A program made the translations under genes and the position numbers. A stretch of 64,000 bases of DNA from Larix kaempferi. Lineage: Eukaryota > Streptophyta > Pinopsida > Pinales > Pinaceae. The notes below the pieces were generated by a model, which searched no databases, had not been told where the DNA came from, and saw only the letters and a program-made list of their open reading frames with translations. The stretch spans positions 9,186,001 through 9,250,000 of the forward strand of contig BSBM01000068.1 in the NCBI GenBank assembly GCA_027924585.1, read 5' to 3'. This document shows positions 1 through 11,535 of this stretch, piece by piece (position 1 is the stretch's first letter; each line of letters opens with the position of its first letter).

Positions 1-166
1 GCTGCCACGTCGTTATTGGGGACATCTTCAGTAGTTTCTTTGTTCAAGCATAACTTCATCATACAGAGTCAGTTTTTAGTGCCGTTTTTTTTTAAACTGC
101 CTATTTTTTAGAGCTTTTCACATCTAGACTATTGGTTTCTACTTTTACAGCCATTAATTTACAAAT

Positions 167-1100
167 ATGGCCGCCCCTTGTGATAGTCTACTTAACAGTT
201 CCAACTATTTCTCATGGAAATCTCATATGGAGGATGTTCTACCAAGTAGGGGACTTTTCAGAATTACCTCAGGGAAATAAACCGAACCCACTGATGATGA
301 TAAGAAAATAAAATGGGCAAATAGATGTGACGAAGCTCGTGGATTGATTGGGATGTCAATCTCTACTGGATTGTTATTCCACATATCTGGAATTGATGAA
401 CCTAATGCTACTTGGGACAAGTTGGAATCTGTGTTTGGTAAACACAATGAAATTCGAGGTCACCAACTCGAAAATGAGTTGATTTATCTAAATCTAAGTG
501 ACTTTTCATGCATTCAAGATTATTTATCTAAGTACAAAACTCTTAAACTCTTATGTGCAGAATGTAAGATTAAGAGGGAAGAGAAAGAATGCATTTATCA
601 TATTCTTTCCAAACTTGGACCTGCATATTCTGTTTTTGTATCTACATTTTACTCCATGAAAGAATCCTTGAATGCAGCTAGCTATCAAGAGCCTAGTCTT
701 GAATCCTTTTGTGATTCCTTGATTAGATAGCAAGATAAACTCATTCATATTGGAATAATCAACAATGCAGATACATCTGGGAAAGCCTTATTGTCCCAAC
801 AGAAAGAAAAGTCCAAGCCTCCCAAGAAACAAAATTTTCGCAATAATAAGTCAAACAAGGGTCCAAAACCCTCTCAGTCAGCTCTTTCTTTAAAAAATGA
901 CAAAGGATCCAATCCAAAAAGCAAGAAGACTGCACGTCATTGCAACTATTGTGGGAAAGATAATCATGATGAATCTAAGTGTTTCAAGAAGATGGCAGCC
1001 TTAGAAGTAGCAATAAAGAAGCACCACATCAGCCTAGATTCGCCTTCAGAATCTGCCTCTCATGGACATGCACTTTGTGCTTTTCATTATTCTTATAATG
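167..1100 (+). pseudogene. gag: gag of copia element A (degenerate)
   Basis: Encodes the capsid-like polyprotein part that packages copia RNA. The ATG at 167 is chosen because it opens the frame that leads into all later domains (start MAAPCDSLLN, with SNYFSWK resembling the usual copia Gag N-terminus). Stops occur at 278-280 and 728-730, and the frame continues across both. The UBN2-type Gag region is followed by a basic Lys/Ser-rich stretch and a CCHC zinc knuckle (CNYCGKDNHDESKC, about 941-982). The frame runs straight into the protease without a separate start, as in copia single-ORF polyproteins. Function is lost because of the stops. Confidence 0.88.
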
Positions 1101-4100
1101 CATCTTCTTCTTCTACTTCAAATGAATGGCTCATTGATTCTGGAGCATCTTATCATATGGCTAAGGATCAAGTCATCTTTTCTACTATGCATGAATGTAA
1201 CACCAAACAAATATTTGTTGGTGATGATAGATATCTAAGTGTTGTAGGAGCTGGAACAGTTCCAGTAGATAATGGTCATTTTAGTGATGTACTATGTGTT
1301 CCAAGAATTTCCTGCAATTTGTTATCAGTCTATCAAATCACTCATTCTGGTGAAGGTAAAACTGTGACCTTTACACCTCACCAAGTTGTAATCAAGGATT
1401 TTAAAGATCCTCAACAGGTCCTAGCTACCAAAATTGTTGATGATATTACCCGGTTGTACAAGTTTAACAACTTTGGGTCATCACCTTTCCCTTCAGTTTT
1501 TGTTGCTCGTGATAACTTGAGCAAACTTTGGCATGAGCAATTTGGTCACTTAAATTATCGCTCATTGCAACAACTATGTAAAGACAATATGGTGATAGGT
1601 CTTTCGATGGTATCTTTCAGGGATGGTGTTTCTTCTGGTTGTGTACTCGGAAAACATCATTGGGACAGTTTTGACAAACGTGCCTCTTGGCAGGCCTCAG
1701 TTCCCTTGGAACTTGTGCATAGTGACTTGTGTGGTCCTCTTCCATTTGCTTCATTTTGTGGTTTCAAATATTTCTTAACTTTCATTGATGATTACACCAA
1801 ACGCACTTTGGTTTATTTCCTAAAAATTAAGAGCAAAGTACTTAACATGTTCTTGGCCTACAAGGCCCTTGTTGAAAAACAATCTGGTCATCAAATTATT
1901 AAGTTAAGATCTGACAATGGAGGAGAATATTTTAACAAAAAGTTCACTACTTTCTGCACTGAATAAGGTATCCAAAACAACACACTGTTCCATATACACC
2001 ACAACAAAATGGTGTAGCTGAGTGAAAGAACTGCACCTTAAAAGAAATGGCTAATTGTATGATCCAATCTAAGGGACTAAGTCTTCAATTTTGGGCTAAA
2101 GCCATAAATTGTGCAAATTACATAGTTAATCGCACCCCCACTAAAGCATTACAAGGTATAACACCGGAAGAAGCATGGAGTAAAGCTAAACCTGATGTAA
2201 GTCACTTCCGTGTGTGTTGTAGTGAAGCATGGGCTCACATTCCGGATGAAAAATGGAAAGCATTGCAGCCTAAAAGTGAAAAGTGCATATTTGTTGGATA
2301 TTTTGAAGATGTAAAAGGTTATAGACTTCTTCAACCACATTCTCATGATATAATCATTAGAAGAGATGTTAAATTTGATGAAAATCTCTTGGCCTGCAAG
2401 CCTAACTAGGTGATTGTGGCATCTTTGGCTTACGAGCCTGATTCGCCATTTGTGCCTTCTTCTTCTTCTTCCAACTTCCTTGATAGGTTTCCAACTCCAG
2501 TTTCTGATGATGACAGTGAGGATGAAAATCCACCTCCGCCTACTCATGTTCCTCCAGTTGAACCAGCACAAGTGCTTCCTCGATGGGTCAGTTCAACATG
2601 TGAAGCAGCTGGTGATCTTGCCGGTGATCCTAGAGATCAACGTCGAACACGTTCTCAGTTTCAGCGAGCCTCTTCTCTTTTGGCTCAAGTTTTCGAGAAT
2701 CATGATCCAGAAACTTTTGCAGAAGCTTCAGGGAATTCAGATTGGGATGCAGCCATGGATGAAGAATATCATTCCTTAATGGTGAATGATACTTGGGATC
2801 TTGTACCTCTTCCAAAAGGAAGAAAACTTGTCAGATGTAAATGTGTCTACAGAAATAAGTATGCATCAGATGGAAGTGTTGAAAGACTTAAGGCAAGGTT
2901 AATTGCCAAAGGTTTTTCCCAAGTTGAAAGGATTGACTACAATGAAACCTTTGCTCCCGTCGCAAAAATGAACTCCATCCGCCTTGTTCTTTCCCTTGCA
3001 GCCTTACACAACTGGGAAGTCCATCAAATCGATGTCAAGTCTTCCTTCTTACTTGGTGATTTACAGGAAGAAATTTACATGGAACAATCTCCTGGCTATG
3101 TTCAGAATAACTCTATCCTTGTCTGCTGCCTTAAGAAATCCTTATATGGCCTTAAGCAAGCTCCTAGAGCTTGGTATGCCAAAATGGATAACTTTCTCCT
3201 TGACACTGGTTTTTCTAGATGCCATTCTGACCCTAATGTCTATACCAAGAAAGTAGGAAACCATCTCATCATACTTGTTCTATATGTTGATGACCTTATT
3301 CTTACTGGTAGTGACCCTAAGCTTATAACCCATGTGAAATCCAGTCTTAAACAAAATTTTGAAATGTCAAACTTAGGACATTTGAATTATTTTCTTGGTC
3401 TCCAAGTCCTGCAAACCAAAGAAGGAATCTTTCTTTCTCAGTCTAAGTATGCTTGTGACCTTCTTCGTCGCTTTCACATGGAAGATTGTACACCAGCCCC
3501 TTCTCCCTTACAGTCTGGAGTCAAAATTTCTGCAACTTGTACTTCACCTGAAGTCGATGCCACCTTATATCGTCAACTTGTTGGTAGTCTCTTATACTTG
3601 ACTCATTCCCATCCTGACCTTTCCTTTGCCATTGGTCATGTTGCCTGTTATATGCAGACACCTCATGAAAGTCACTGGAAAGATGCTAAAAGAATACTTC
3701 GATATATTCGAGGTACAGTTCAATTTGGGATTCATTACAGTATAGGGGGGGAACCTTTGTTGGTTAGTTTCACTGATTTAGATTGGGCAGATGATCCTGA
3801 TGAGCGAAAGTCTACTGCAGGTTATGTTTTCAGTCTAGGATCTGGACCTATTACTTGGGCTTGTAAGAAACAACAAGCTCTTGCTCTTTCTTCAGCAGAG
3901 GTAGAATATTGAGCAGTTAATGCCAGTCAGGAAGCTTTATGGCTTTGACAGATCCTTTCAGAGTTTGGATTCGAGCAGCAGCATCCTACTCCACATTGGT
4001 GTGACAGTCAAAGTGCCATCAAGCTTGCCAAAGATCTAGTTCTACATCAACGCAGCAAACACATTGAGCTACATATGCACTTCATCAGAAATCTTGTTCA

Positions 4101-4215
4101 TGATCATGTTCTTGAAGTGCTCTTTTTCCCTACAAATGATCAAGTTGCAGACATCTTCACCAAGTCTCTTACAGAAGCGAAGTTTTCTAAACTTCGATCT
4201 ATGTTAGGAGTTTAG
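1101..4215 (+). pseudogene. pol: pol of copia element A: protease, integrase, RT, RNase H
   Basis: Protease active site WLIDSGASYHM near 1126-1158. The GAG-pre region (LWHEQFGHLNYRSL) is followed by the integrase core with three acidic positions: HSDLCGP, LRSDNGGEY and TPQQNGVAE. A frameshift lies between 1966 and about 1985: frame 2 before, frame 1 after. RT runs from about 2770 and keeps LVLYVDDLILTG. RNase H follows and ends with ADIFTKSLTEAKF and a stop at 4213. In-frame stops are at 1964, 2023, 2407, 3910 and 3946. Those at 2023, 3910 and 3946 are TGA where relatives usually have arginine, consistent with C-to-T decay at methylated CGA. Dead copy. Confidence 0.9.
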
Positions 4216-4227
4216 GAACTTGTCATT

Positions 4228-4321
4228 AAGGGGGGATAGGCTCTAATGCCTCCTTCCTTCTCCTAATAGTGTAACTTTTGTAAATCCTTCAATCCTATCC
4301 CAAGTTGTTCTTAAGGGGGGA
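4228..4321 (+). other. Duplicated polypurine tract of element A
   Basis: AAGGGGGGAT occurs at 4228-4237 and again at 4313-4322, directly before the 3' LTR. The second is in the normal position for plus-strand DNA priming. The first lies just after the RNase H stop and looks like an extra copy. Confidence 0.7.
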
Positions 4322-4769
4322 TGTTAGGATATTTAGACACTTAGGAGTTAGTTAAGATCAACTTGTGTAATATATCCGTTAGGGATAGTGTGTTTCTTTA
4401 GTATGCATTTGTAAATACTTAATCCGACGATCACGATATGTTCCCGACATAGAGTGATCCGACGGCTCAACTTCTCTTAGATCAAACCTAACCTTGATCC
4501 GTGGCCTAACATCCAATTGGTCCATGATCTCTATTTAAAGAGCATGGACGGTCATTGTTTAGTTGATTGATTATGAGAAGCTCATTTGTAACTTTCTTTC
4601 TTTGCATAATAAATTGTCCCGTAGAAGCTATTTGGCCGGGGCCATGGAGTGTTTCCCTCAAGAGGGTTTAAACCACATCAAAACATCGGTGTGTTGATCT
4701 GTGATCTATTTGTGTGAAGTGGTTGCTCTTGGTGTTCGGTTCTTTGGTAGTACCCTGTGTACTCGAACA
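4322..4769 (+). repeat. 3' LTR of copia element A
   Basis: Starts TGTTAGGATA right after the purine tract. TATTTAAA at 4532-4539 is a possible TATA element and AATAAA near 4607 a possible polyadenylation signal. The right end is placed at CGAACA (4769) to give TGTT/AACA ends. No 5' LTR is available for comparison, so the right border is uncertain. Confidence 0.6.
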
Positions 4770-6806
4770 AAGAATACTAAGTCAACCATGGACTATGTCG
4801 CAAGGTGTAATAATAACCTTAGGATATGTTATAATGGCTAATCTATTTTACATCAACCACAAATTGCATACCAACATGTTCTTTTCACACATATCCTTAC
4901 ATATATCATTTCCAATGCAAACTGATCTAAGGTCATGTTACAATCATAATCCACATAAGACTCTACACATTCATTATAATGCACAAGAAGCTCATTCATT
5001 CTTTTATGCATTCACAAACACATGCTTTCCCATTAAATGTAACATCTAATCTACGTTCTCATGTTAATGACATAAAATGATAGAACTCTAAGCATGTGTA
5101 TGACACTAAACTCCCATAGGGTTAGCATCATATTGAAATATATTTTCAATCAAAGGTAACCTCTTTCTTGTGGTCATCCAACAATCAATTATACATGCGT
5201 ACATGAATAAGTAAACATAATCTTTACTTTCATTCATGTCGAATACAAATAAGGAAACAATTAGACGAGCCAACATATATATCGATGCGCATGATAAATT
5301 TACAAATATAATTCCCTTACCACCTTGGTAAGACTGAGGAGCGGTCATTCTTGTTGTCGTCTTATTCCTGTATTCATCATTTATGCTCACAACACGCATT
5401 AATACAATAAAACATACTACAACAACTATAAACATCATTTCATTAATCCAGATACATCAAATTAATATCACAAACATAATCATGTAATAGGGGAAATAAT
5501 GTGGGCCATGCAATGCTCCATCCAACCATAGGCTCTTCGACAGCATATACTCAGTCCGTCCGAAGGCCACCCCTGAGCTGGGCATGGTGATCCACAACGG
5601 GATAGGGAGTCATAAGTCTCGTCGCCCTAGAACCAATTACACACACAACACTAAAGGTTAATGCAGTACTCTTGCAAGTCAAAGGTAGCACTCCTACCTA
5701 CACACTTCTTGTGTCCTAACCTCGTGCATAGCTCATGGTGTTGTTTTCCACAAGTCGGTACTCCCGACTTGGCCACCTATGACTCATGACAAAATACATG
5801 TATAAGAAAACATGAGAAACGCATTCGACATGTGACCACAAAATACATAATGAAATACGATTACCATGAATATATCTATGTAACACAAAAGGTGCATGCG
5901 ACATGCAAGAATGCATTTTCCATGCGTCCCCAAGGACATAAATGAACGTAAAATAACATGAACATGTGTGAACAACTTATTCGACAAGCAAATCATTCAA
6001 CATAAAGTAATATGTAATTAGCATGAACATGTAATTAACCCCTATCCAATGCATTCGACATGCAATCATGCATTCGACATGAGACGATAGACCTAAAGAA
6101 AATATGAGCAGCAAACATTATGAAGGTGACAGGATCAACAAACATGCAAACCATGCAAGAAATCTCTACATACACAATCATCTTACAATATGTGTAACAC
6201 ATAATCCCTTGTACCTAAGGTGATCATTATGATATATCCATATACATACCCATTCACACAAGGGGTATACATAATAAAATTTATGGTAACATACATGTAG
6301 CCTATCCCTTTAATGCTACGTATGTAAAAATGACCCATGTACAAATGTGCTCATTAATGATTTATATACCATACAAATCCTTGTATAAAAATCATGTATA
6401 TAACGAATTTATTTAGCCTAAATAAAATGTAACCATGGGTAAAAGGTTATAATATATACATAATTACAAATCGGGTTAGGCCATATGTAAAAGAAAAAGG
6501 GAAATCATTTTATGCCATCTATATAAATTATAACCCTTGTATAAAATATAGCAACTACAATTTTATACAATATTTACAAGGCCTACCCCCTTGTCATGCT
6601 ATATATATAAAATATATAATTTTATATAATAAAGAAAAAAGCACTACCATTTTTTATAGCATAAGCAATTCTGTATGCAATGTAATGGATATCCTATCCA
6701 TTATGGCATATGTGCATATATAACAAAATCACTTTTTTTTTACAACGTGCTAAGCAAAAGCATTTCATATACTATCTATAAATCAAGGTCGTTTTATTTA
6801 ACAACA
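4770..6806. other. AT-rich spacer, no gene seen
   Basis: No frame here shows a recognisable domain; short ORFs (for example 4714-5049) have no family motif. A more GC-rich stretch at about 5500-5760 and repeated CATTCGACATG words at 5822-6080 suggest old unidentified repeat sequence, perhaps a decayed LTR. Confidence 0.5.
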
Positions 6807-6807
6807 A

Positions 6808-7050
6808 AATTGCATTTCATACTATATATTCAACGAATTCGTTTGATGGAATACATATAAAACATTGCACACTACAAGGCCATCCCTTCCCCAGCCACGC
6901 AATGAAGAATAAAACAAGAACAATTCAAATTGCATTTCATACTATATATTCAACGAATTCGTTTGATGGAATACATATAAAACATTGCAGACTACAAGGC
7001 CATCCCTTCCCCAGCCACGCAATGAAGAATAAAACAAGAACAATTCAAAT
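6808..7050. repeat. 120-bp direct tandem duplication
   Basis: A unit starting around AATTGCATTTCATAC and ending around AACAAGAACAATTCAA occurs twice with a period of exactly 120 bp. I see one substitution between copies (C at 6870, G at 6990). The near identity implies a recent duplication. Confidence 0.92.
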
Positions 7051-7283
7051 AGATACAATTTCAGCATACCTCGCACATGGATCTCCCAACCCTGTGCCGG
7101 TATCAAGATAAGCTTTGTCATCAAGGAGTAATACACTTAAGCAATGTACCAGTCATTAGCACGCTGCCCATCCTTCGCGTGGATAGCACAAAAGAAGAAA
7201 AAGAAGGAGGCAGAGTGTTAATACTTTGCCTCACTGCCTTCACACAACCATATACAAGCTAAAACGTTTTTAACACTTCACTA

Positions 7284-7660
7284 GAAGCAAATACAAGATT
7301 AAAATTCGTTTTTCTAGCTTAATGCAGAAACAACAAGGTATAAAATCGTTTTTTATACATGCCAAACATTGTTGAGATGCCCCAATGCATCACTCCAACT
7401 CTAGGAAGCAAATACAAGATTCAAAATCGTTTTTCTAGCTTAATGCAAAACCAACAGGGTATAAAATCAGTTTTTATACATGCCAGACATTGCTAAGATA
7501 CCCCAACGCATCACTCTGACTCCAGGAAGCAAATACAAGATTCAAAATCGGTTTTCTAGGTTAATGCAGAACCAGCAGGGTATAAAATTGTTTTTAATAC
7601 ATGCCAGACATTGCTGAGATGCCCCAACGCATCACTCTGACTCCAAGAATCAAATACAAC
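7284..7660. repeat. About 120-bp tandem repeat, three copies plus part
   Basis: The word AAGCAAATACAAGATT recurs at about 7285, 7406 and 7527, with a partial form near 7648. Each is followed by ATGCAGAA...TATAAAAT...CATGCCA-ACATT and a TGCCCCAA-GCATCACTC block. The units are more diverged than those of the preceding duplication and differ from it in sequence. Confidence 0.88.
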
Positions 7661-7689
7661 ATTTAAAATCGTTTTCCTCCCACACCACA

Positions 7690-8000
7690 ATCCAGAAAAT
7701 GTTTTTAACAAATGCAATACAGCAAACAGAGCATTCAAATCAGTGTTCTCCCACAGCTCATCTCAGAAAACGTTTTTAACAATAACAATGCATCAAACAG
7801 AGTATGCAAATCGTGGTTCTCCCACAACTCATCTCAGAAAACGTTTTTAACAATAACAATCCACCCAACAGAGAATGAAAAATGTGGTTGTCCCATAGCC
7901 TATCTCAGAAAACGTTTTTAACAATAGCAATGCATTAAACAGAGTATGCAAATCGTGGTTCTCCCACAACTCATCTCAGAAAACATTTTTAACAAATCAA
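7690..8000. repeat. 71-bp tandem repeat, about 4.5 copies
   Basis: CAGAAAA(C/A)-TTTTTAACAA recurs at about 7692, 7763, 7834, 7905 and 7976, a constant spacing of 71 bp. Shared flanks are CAAACAGAGTATGCAAATCG and GTTCTCCCACAACTCATCT. No coding frame is kept. Confidence 0.92.
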
Positions 8001-8636
8001 TAGATGCATACAGAGCTTCAAAGCTTCGATTTCCAGGCAACATTCCAACTAAAACGTTTTCGCAAAACAAATGAGGGATTACATAGCTTCCAAGCTTCTC
8101 TGTGTGAAGGATGCAAAAAAAGGACCAGCGCCCCCCAAAAACTAGGTCAAGCTATAATATATATATCTCAAACAAAAACATAATAAAATATATTATTTTC
8201 TCATATAAATTAAAAACACAACTTAAAATAAAATAATTGCTCATAAATATACTCCATATTTCTTCCAAGGTAATCTATATATTTTAAATTAAACCATATA
8301 TATATATATAAATGCTCATGACAATTATATTAAGAATCCATTCCATAAATTCAATATATCACAACACAATAGATTTATTACCATATAAAATGTATTAGAG
8401 TATATCCCATAAGTATATTGGGTATAACATAGGACATCTATGCCTTTATATATAAAAAAAAAAATTTCAAATATATTTTTGCACATGAAAAATACATTGC
8501 AACCATATTAATTTGTATGGTAAAAGTATGTATGTGTATATAAAGAAATAATATGATATACAAACTATATGTATTCATATAAAAAAAGACATAGACATAT
8601 ATAATAAAATACATGTATTTCTTATGCAACTTTATA
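8000..8636. other. AT-rich spacer, no gene seen
   Basis: Very AT-rich sequence with TA-rich runs (near 8155, 8300 and 8450) and no domain-bearing frame. Confidence 0.5.
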
Positions 8637-8769
8637 AAAGCATAATGTCATAAATAGATATGTGCACTAAATACTAATAGAATTATTATTTAAATTAATC
8701 ACTAAAGCATAACATCATAAATAGATATGTGCACTAAATACTAATGGAATTAGTATTTAAATTAATCAC
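8637..8769. repeat. 67-bp direct duplication
   Basis: AAAGCATAA...ATAAATAGATATGTGCAC...TTAAATTAATCACT occurs at 8637 and 8704 with a few differences. Confidence 0.88.
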
Positions 8770-9062
8770 TTTTTAATTAAAACAATGTACCCCACATTAT
8801 TAAAGTTTGTCATTGGGTTCATGCTTAATGCTAATAATCATATAAATTAAAATCTAAGCTTCTCCACTTAAATACATATGAGCATAAGCATACCAAAGGC
8901 AAATACCAAACATAAATTAACTTGACTCAATTTCAAAAGTTAAACCAAGCCAAAAACTTGCGATGATGTTTATGACTTAAGACTTAGTTACTCTCCCTTT
9001 TGTGGTTCACCATGCCCTTTTTCACTCTTGGTTGCATTGCGGGAAAAATAGTTTAGACTCTA
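8770..9062. other. Spacer left of gypsy element F, no gene seen
   Basis: No LTR, primer-binding site or domain could be recognised between the 67-bp duplication and the first Gag residues of F. The 5' LTR and most of gag of F must have been lost from here or lie under unrecognised sequence. Confidence 0.45.
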
Positions 9063-9840
9063 ATTATTGTCGTCATGCAGATAGACAAAAATTAAATAGT
9101 TAAAAGCTTTTACCAGATATGGAGACATGACACTTCACCCATAGGAGAGACTAGCATAGGAATTGTCCAGATTCAGAATCAGCTAGCCACCTTTACATTA
9201 AAGTTACAGGACATGAAGAAGGGAAAATAGCAAAGAGAAGAAATCTGGTGTACCAGATGTAAGGGAGAAGGACACCCGAAGGAATGCTGTCCTTTGTTCC
9301 AAGTTTACCTAGATAGTGGAGTACCAAATCCACTGAATTAGAACCAAGGACCATGGTGTGAGATCTATAGAACTAGAGGACATCGACCAGAAGATTGTTA
9401 CTTAATCTAGAAATATGTGCGAACACCTAAGAATTTATGTTGCACATTTAGTAAATCTGTTGGACATGATGATTCCAACTGTAGAGCATATGAGCTTATA
9501 ATGGAGAGAAACCAGGATGTAGAGAATATGCGTGGTGGATTTTACTGAGTCCAAGAAGAAACACTGCAGAACAAGGATAACGCGCAGTATGATCAAGGCG
9601 CATACAAGGGCCGTGGAGGATTCCGCGGAAGGGGAAGAAACACTGGCCCAGGACAAGGAAGAGGAAGAGGCTAGATGATCTATTATAACTATGGCCAGCC
9701 AATTCACTTATCTAGAGATTGTAAAAATGCATGTACTACCTGTAATTATTGTAAATATTTTGATCATGTTATTGAGGCAAGCCCAGTGTTAACCGGAGAA
9801 ATGCAAAAGAGAAAGCAAGAAGTACCTAACCTGGATATTC
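9063..9840 (+). pseudogene. gag: Gag C-terminus of F with multiple zinc knuckles
   Basis: Frame 3 shows several CCHC-like knuckles in a row, used by Gag for RNA binding. The first, CTRCKGEGHPKECC (near 9249), is complete. The next three have lost cysteines: CEIYRTRGHRPEDC has Tyr for the second Cys, the third has Ser (TFSKSVGHDDSNC), and the fourth, YYNYGQPIHLSRDC, has lost its leading cysteines, followed by CTTCNYCKYFDHV. An Arg/Gly-rich linker precedes the last one (about 9610-9670). Stops interrupt at about 9225, 9340, 9408, 9546 and 9672. Cys-to-Tyr changes fit G-to-A decay. The normal N-terminal capsid part is not visible upstream. Confidence 0.82.
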
Positions 9841-10940
9841 AGATGATTGCAGTAGAGAAAAGGATTGTAGATCCAAGTATTAATATTGTGACGCAAAGTG
9901 GCGTTGCCATAGGAAAAGACAAAGAACCAGAAACCTTGACTTCTAAAGATCACCAAACTAAGCAGGCCCCTACTGAAGCAGTCTGGATCGGAAAAGCTAC
10001 TGGGAAAACACCTGTTTTCAATCTGGAGAAGAAGAAAGAAGTATTTGAAGAAGCACGAGACATATTCAAAGAGACAACACCTATGTCACCAAGAGTCCCT
10101 TTGCGAAGTGAAACAATGCATATGGAAGATATGCCAACAGCGTATGATCAAACGAGCACCGCAATAGAGACAGGCACTTTTGTTGCGCAGTTCCTACGGA
10201 GCTACATGAAATTATTGAAGAGTACAAATGTTGTAGTGGAATTACAGAAGTTGTTAAACCAATATGAACCATGTAGTTCCACGGATACTTCCCAGAGCAC
10301 AGTTCATCGGATAAAGAGCCATAAAAGAATAGCCCAAGAAATGAGGCTAAGTGTGCAGATAGGGGATTACGAGATGGATGAGATAATACTTGATCTAGGA
10401 TCAGAGGTAAATATCTTGTGCAAGCAGACATGGCAATAGATGGGGAAACCAAGGTTAGCATGGTCACCCATACAGTTGAGGTTAGCAAATCAACATAAAT
10501 TCATAACTTTTAAGAGATTAGCCAATGTACTTGTAGACATCGATGGAGTCAGAAGTTCAGCAGACTTCGAGGTTATTGAGATGACTGACGACAGTAACCC
10601 ATATCCAACATTAATGGGGATAGACTGGGCGATGGATAACCTTTCAATCATAAACCTAAAGACCAAGAAGATGATATTCGAAGGGAAGGATACTAGGGTC
10701 ATCGCACCCTTGGACCCTTCGCAAGGAGAAAGGTACACTGAGATGATACACGAAGAATCTAGAGCACAAGATCTTGATCTCATCTATAAGATGACTGCGA
10801 ATCAAAATGAATACATCAATCCTATAGCGGATGGAGCACTTAGTTGGCGATGTGATAGCTCTTTTGTATCAGACTCTGACGCAGAATTGGAGAACTGGAA
10901 AAGCTGTATGCATGAGGTATCTGCAAGAAGACGCATGTAG
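9841..10940 (+). pseudogene. Aspartic protease region of F
   Basis: Continues frame 3 after the knuckles through a charged linker. The protease core is LSVQIGDYEMDEIILDLGSE at about 10353-10412, with the DLGS active-site form used by many plant gypsy proteases in place of DSGA. The rest of the fold follows, including PYPTLMGIDWAMDNLSIINL, which resembles the usual LLGxDW block. A TAG at 10437 splits the domain and another stop at 10938 precedes the capsid-like region. The linker 9841-10340 has no recognised domain. Non-functional because of the stops. Confidence 0.82.
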
Positions 10941-11530
10941 ATCACCAAACCACTGCGCTGGATTGGAACCGAGGTAAGTCCAATCCCCACTTATGATGGT
11001 TCAACTAATTTCTATTCATTTATTCAAGAATATACTGTATCAATTGCAGCTGAACATCGTATACCAACATTAGATATAGCACTGCGCAAGACACCTACCA
11101 GATGGTGGGCTGCGCATAAGGAGACTTTGACCACATGGGAACAGTGTAGACACATGATGCAAATCGGATTCACATAGAAAAGTGAAGCTGGCATTCGAAA
11201 AGTATAATGGACAAATAGATCAGAGGGATCACATAGAGACTTGTTCTCAAGCATGGGAAAAGAGAGCGCAGACAGAATGGGTTCATCTATTTGCGCACAC
11301 ATTGGAACAGATTCCAAAGAATTGGTACATAGATGCCGAGCTTTGCAGAGGAACCGCAGATTGGTCTATGTTGACTGTGAATTTCTAGAGAACTTTTAGC
11401 TTTGAAGATGAATCTCCAAGCATAAATGAAGCTCTGCAGGTTATCAAAGAAAGAATATTCAGAGAAGAATGCCAAAGTATAAACGAGGCATTAGAGGAAA
11501 TCAAAGAAAAGATATTTGAAGATGTAAAAG
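10941..11530 (+). pseudogene. Capsid-like (Retrotrans_gag type) domain between protease and RT of F
   Basis: The sequence reads PIPTYDGSTNFYSFIQEY, then TPTRWWAAHKETLTTWEQC, then after a stop and frame change WVHLFAHTLEQIPKNWY. Aromatic and WW-x-H...TW patterns with YDG and NWY resemble the retrotransposon Gag (capsid) fold, not protease or RT. It lies downstream of the protease and upstream of RT, an unusual order. From memory, a plant gypsy lineage has this same protease/capsid-like/RT order; I could not check that here. Stops near 11175 and at 11386, with a frame change between about 11160 and 11182. Confidence 0.6.
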
Positions 11531-11535
11531 TACCT

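Larger units (their letters stand above)
1..4769 (+). mobile_element. Ty1/copia retrotransposon A, 5' end outside window
   Basis: Domain order gag, zinc knuckle, aspartic protease, integrase, reverse transcriptase, RNase H is that of Ty1/copia. The 5' LTR and primer-binding site lie before position 1. A purine tract and a 3' LTR beginning TGTTAGG close the element on the right. All catalytic motifs can still be read, but stops at 278, 728, 1964, 2023, 2407, 3910 and 3946, and a frameshift near 1980, make it non-functional. No nested insertion is visible inside it. Confidence 0.93.

Noticed and set aside
4714-5049. 111-codon frame after element A
   Set aside because: No motif or family resemblance; it starts within the putative LTR and lies in AT-rich spacer.
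8437-8640. Small hydrophobic minus-strand frame
   Set aside because: Tyr/Ile/Phe-rich translation of AT-rich DNA, expected by chance.
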